From: an uncultured bacterium
Lineage (GTDB): Bacteria > Actinomycetota > Coriobacteriia > Coriobacteriales > Atopobiaceae
Assembly: GCA_905214175.1 (NCBI GenBank)
Contig: CAJMLD010000036.1
Location: 1 to 11,320 of the forward strand
Reading direction: 5' to 3'
Length of the DNA stretch: 11,320 nucleotides
The notes under the pieces were generated by a model that was given only the letters and a program-made list of their open reading frames with translations, did no database searches and had not been told where the DNA came from. Each line of letters opens with the position of its first letter. Positions within the stretch are counted from its first letter, which is position 1. Shown one piece after another: positions 6,281 through 11,320 of the stretch. The position numbers were made by a program, and so were the translations under genes.

Positions 6281-7645
6281 ATGGCGCTGTACAGACGCAA
6301 AATATACGATAAGCTCCTTGGCTGGAAGCAGGAAAGTGCTGGTAAGAGTGCAATGCTCATTGAGGGGGCCCGGCGTGTTGGAAAGTCGACCATCGCCGAA
6401 GAGTTTGCCCGTCGAGAATACGCTTCGTATCTCATTGTCGACTTCTCGAGGGTTACTAGTGACTTCAGGCAGACGTTTCTCGATACGAGGAATAATCTAG
6501 ACAGCTTCTTCCTCTACCTTACCGCTGCATATGGGACAAACCTTGTTGAGCGTGACTCGCTTATCATTTTCGATGAGGTGCAGCTCTTTCCTCAGGCGCG
6601 TGAGTTCATCAAGCATCTGGTTGCCGATGGACGCTATGACTACCTTGAAACTGGTTCGCTCATATCGCTGAAGACAAATGTGCAAGACATCCTCATTCCT
6701 TCAGAAGAGGAGTCTCTCGAGATGGGCCCCATGGACTTCGAAGAGTTCCTGTGGGCTGCTGGGGAGGAACCCCTTGCACGGGCAATCGCTCTTGCATTCC
6801 AAGACAAGAAGCCTTTGCCTGACAATCTCCACCGAAAGGCGATGCGTCTTTGGAACGAGTATCTGATTGTGGGTGGTATGCCACAGGCCGTTGCGGCCTA
6901 TCTCCCCAAGCGTGATCTATTGGCATCGGACCGAGCAAAACGGCTTGTTCTCAAGATTTATCGCGATGATATCGAGAAGTATGGGGGCATTGCGGCAAGG
7001 CGCGTGAAAGCGGTCTTTGATGCGATTCCGGGACAGCTTTCAAAGCACGAGAAGAAACTCGTGTATTCCCAGGTTGAAGAAGGTTCGCGCGCTCGTGACT
7101 ACGTGACGGCCTTCTCCTGGATGAGGGAGGCGGGTACCGTCAACATCTGCACGCGCTGCACCGACCCTTCCGTAAGCCTTGCACTTGGTGCGGATGATTC
7201 GACGGTCAAATGCTACATGGCTGATACCGGACTTCTCTCGACCATGGCGTTCAGCGCGGCGGGAGAGTTGGTGCCCGACGCCTACAGGCAGGTCCTTTTG
7301 GGTGACGATGGCGTGAATCAGGGCATGCTCGTGGAGAATGCAGTTGCCCAGCAGCTTGCAACGGCGGGACACGAGCTGTACTTCTACTCAAAGAACTCGG
7401 CTGAAAAGGATGAGCGCATGGAAATAGACTTCCTTGTCGTTCGGCCTTTCTCAGATGCCGCAATGAAGCCCCGCGTGTCGCCAATTGAGGTGAAGTCGGG
7501 CAAGCGCTATTCGACGCTCTCTCTAGATAAGTTTTCGAAGAAGTTTGGCAAGCAGGTGGGCACGGAGTATGTCCTGCATCCGCGTCAACTTGCAACCGAG
7601 AAGAGCAGGGTCTACCTGCCGCTTTATATGGCGCATTTGCTATAG
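6281..7645 (+). CDS. AAA ATPase with C-terminal DUF4143 domain
   Basis: A 454-residue protein of the AAA_14/DUF4143 type, common in bacterial and archaeal genomes and of unclear role. Walker A is GARRVGKST (29-37), Walker B LIIFDE (94-99), and the sensor-like ETGSLIS is at 123-129. PMDFEEFLWA (150-159) is a hallmark of the family, as is the YLIVGGMPQAV stretch. The C-terminal DUF4143 part keeps a nuclease-like pattern, E381-x-D383 followed by E403-V-K405, which resembles PD-(D/E)xK enzymes. The length is normal and the gene intact. The ribosome binding site is weak (AAGG at 6271-6274). Base composition is clearly less GC-rich than in the flanking genes, with many A/T-ending codons, suggesting horizontal acquisition. 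It stands alone behind the 17-bp repeats; no partner toxin, methylase or transposase is present. Confidence 0.92.
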   Translation: MALYRRKIYDKLLGWKQESAGKSAMLIEGARRVGKSTIAEEFARREYASYLIVDFSRVTSDFRQTFLDTRNNLDSFFLYLTAAYGTNLVERDSLIIFDEVQLFPQAREFIKHLVADGRYDYLETGSLISLKTNVQDILIPSEEESLEMGPMDFEEFLWAAGEEPLARAIALAFQDKKPLPDNLHRKAMRLWNEYLIVGGMPQAVAAYLPKRDLLASDRAKRLVLKIYRDDIEKYGGIAARRVKAVFDAIPGQLSKHEKKLVYSQVEEGSRARDYVTAFSWMREAGTVNICTRCTDPSVSLALGADDSTVKCYMADTGLLSTMAFSAAGELVPDAYRQVLLGDDGVNQGMLVENAVAQQLATAGHELYFYSKNSAEKDERMEIDFLVVRPFSDAAMKPRVSPIEVKSGKRYSTLSLDKFSKKFGKQVGTEYVLHPRQLATEKSRVYLPLYMAHLL

Positions 7646-7691
7646 ACACCGATTGTATTGGCTGTTGGAGATAGGCTGATCCGTTGTGGCT

Positions 7692-8078
7692 CTATCCGCG
7701 GCTCGTGGCATTGGCGTCTCTCCAGGTGGCGTAGGTTACCGCAGCGGCAACACCCATCGCGAGTAGGTCGGATATCCCGGCGTTCAGCGTGTTGAGCGCG
7801 CCGCCGCCCACGTAGCCCAGAATCGAGAGAAAGCTCGACGAGCCCATGATGTAGGCGGTCACATGCGTGGCCCCGGCCCAAATGCCGCCGACAAACCCGC
7901 CCACGGCAAGGCCGATGAGTGTCTGTGCGGTCTTGAACATGCCGCAGACGAGAAGCACGGGAATCATCTTTACCATGGCGCCAGAGAGGTAGTCCAGTGC
8001 CGCAGTGAGCGCGGTGCGAACCGGCCCGCGCGCGGGGGTTGCGGGAGAGTTGGTCTCGGCCTTCTCGGCGTGGCTCAT
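7692..8078 (-). CDS. Small membrane protein resembling a shortened PTS EIIC permease
   Basis: A 128-residue membrane protein. After a polar N-terminus (1-20), residues 27-56 (ALDYLSGAMVKMIPVLLVCG, then MFKTAQTLIG) look like the start of the EIIC domain of glucose/beta-glucoside-family PTS permeases. Residues 57-119 (GGFVGGIWAGATHVTAYIMG through LLAMGVAAAVTYATW) look like its last part. A full EIIC has more than 300 residues, so the middle appears to be missing and no EIIA or EIIB signature is present. It could be a deletion remnant kept in frame, or a real small protein. The ribosome binding site is weak (GTGAGC about five bases before ATG). It converges with the ATPase gene and diverges from the UvrA-like gene. 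The EIIC similarity is from memory of the family, not an alignment. Confidence 0.6.
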   Translation of the reverse strand: MSHAEKAETNSPATPARGPVRTALTAALDYLSGAMVKMIPVLLVCGMFKTAQTLIGLAVGGFVGGIWAGATHVTAYIMGSSSFLSILGYVGGGALNTLNAGISDLLAMGVAAAVTYATWRDANATSRG

Positions 8079-8101
8079 ATTTGCTCACAATCGTCATGAA
8101 G

Positions 8102-8113
8102 CGTTAGATAACG
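8102..8113. promoter_or_regulatory. Interrupted palindrome in the divergent EIIC-like/UvrA-like gap
   Basis: CGTTA-GA-TAACG is a perfect 5-bp inverted repeat around two bases, 24 bases upstream of the minus-strand start at 8078. It overlaps a possible plus-strand pair, TTGCTC (8081-8086) and TAGATA (8105-8110), 18 bases apart, so it could be an operator for either or both genes. The arms are short and the promoter boxes weak; this is a suggestion only. Confidence 0.3.
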
Positions 8114-8228
8114 AACGTACTATACGCGTGCTGTGTGACTTCGTCGCCCTGCTTGCAGGGCTCTGTCTGCAACCCCGCGCGGCTGTACCATGGTTCTGAA
8201 ATGCAGCTGACAAGGGAGGGGGACCGCT

Positions 8229-10763
<2,535 letters not shown>

Positions 10764-10849
10764 GATCGTGGCACGAAAGACGTTGCTGCTAAACTCTCCG
10801 CAGATACGAGACGGGTTCGATTGGGTAGCCATGTGGGAACGGAGGCGCT

Positions 10850-11320
10850 ATGGACATCCGGCGCATGCTTGCGGGCAGGCTTCGCACGCACGAGCGGCAA
10901 GATCCGTTGCCCCTCTGGACGTCTTGGGGAGAAGCGCTGCAAACCGGTGACGCGCGGGCGCCGCTTACCCATCCACACCCCCAGTTTGTCCGCGAGTCGT
11001 GGGGGAGCCTCAACGGGTGGTGGGACTGCACCTTCGTGCCCAGCCCCGGCGGTGCCGCGCCGGAGCGTACGGCTGCCGCGCCCACGTCGTTTTCCCAGCG
11101 TATCCGCGTGCCCTTCTCGCCGGAAGCGCTGCTCTCGGGCGTGGGACGACAGCTCAAGCCGGACGAGCTGCTGTGGTATCGGCGCGCGTTCGACGCGCCT
11201 GCGCTTGGGCCTGGGGAGCGGCTGCTCCTTCACTTTGACGCCGTCGACTACGCCTGCGCCTGCTACGTAAACGGACGTCTTGCTGGTGCTCACGCCGGCG
11301 GCTACCTGCCGTTTTCGTTT
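10850..11320 (+). CDS. Glycoside hydrolase family 2, N-terminal part (cut by window end)
   Basis: The first 157 codons of an open frame that continues past the window. Residues HPHPQFVRESWGSLNGWWDC resemble the start of family 2 hydrolases (beta-galactosidase/beta-glucuronidase-like). Next come RIRVPFSPEALLSGVGRQL and ELLWYRRAFDAP, and then the GH2 jelly-roll hallmark HFDAVDYACACYVNGRLAGA followed by GGYLPF. The catalytic barrel lies outside the window, so the sugar specificity cannot be told. No signal peptide is seen; it is probably cytoplasmic. The ATG is preceded by GGAGG (10841-10845), four bases away, and an in-frame TAG at 10826-10828 rules out a longer N-terminus. It lies 86 bases after the UvrA-like gene on the same strand; co-transcription is possible since no terminator intervenes. 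Confidence 0.85.
   Translation, partial: MDIRRMLAGRLRTHERQDPLPLWTSWGEALQTGDARAPLTHPHPQFVRESWGSLNGWWDCTFVPSPGGAAPERTAAAPTSFSQRIRVPFSPEALLSGVGRQLKPDELLWYRRAFDAPALGPGERLLLHFDAVDYACACYVNGRLAGAHAGGYLPFSF

Noticed and set aside
8153..8172. TTGCAG/CTGCAA hairpin before the UvrA-like gene
   Set aside because: A 6-bp stem with an 8-base loop is too weak to call a leader element or terminator.

Overview
The window is high-GC bacterial DNA with dense genes, strong GGAGG-type ribosome binding sites and occasional GTG starts. Together with the gene content (a DeoR/1-phosphofructokinase operon, a UvrA2-type ATPase, a family 2 glycoside hydrolase), this suggests a fermentative actinobacterium, perhaps of the Coriobacteriia (Olsenella/Atopobium-like). 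That placement is inference; no rRNA or other marker gene is present.

Layout. Positions 1-2443: the first 17 codons of a probable membrane protein on the minus strand (1-49), divergent from a LysR-type regulator (203-1060). A membrane-anchored protein of unknown function (1104-1988, minus) follows, divergent from a small four-helix membrane protein (2099-2443). Positions 2444-4370: a regulatory leader and a two-gene operon. The leader has four 10-bp direct repeats (2516-2555), an overlapping promoter candidate and a 16-bp leader-RNA hairpin (2575-2623). The operon is a DeoR-family repressor (2704-3468) overlapping fruK (3465-4370) by ATGA. Positions 4371-5995: a FAD-dependent oxidoreductase of the flavin amine oxidase fold, with its own upstream region (a 9-bp tandem repeat and a promoter candidate) and a strong intrinsic terminator. 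Positions 5996-7645: a gene-poor stretch, then two copies of a 17-bp direct repeat, then an AAA ATPase of the DUF4143 family, visibly less GC-rich than its neighbours and probably acquired. Positions 7692-8078 (minus): a 128-residue membrane protein that reads like the two ends of a PTS EIIC permease joined together. Positions 8229-10763: a UvrA paralogue lacking the UvrB-binding domain. Positions 10850-11320: the start of a GH2 glycoside hydrolase cut by the window end.

How the genes fit together. DeoR and fruK form the one clear unit: a sugar-phosphate-responsive repressor translationally coupled to the kinase that makes fructose 1,6-bisphosphate, with a likely autoregulatory operator. The fructose PTS permease that usually accompanies them is absent. 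The other genes look like independent units. The signals most worth following up are the fru leader (helically phased repeats plus a hairpin whose G-U pairs fit only the sense RNA), the 17-bp repeats before the ATPase, the possible EIIC deletion remnant and the UvrB-independent UvrA.
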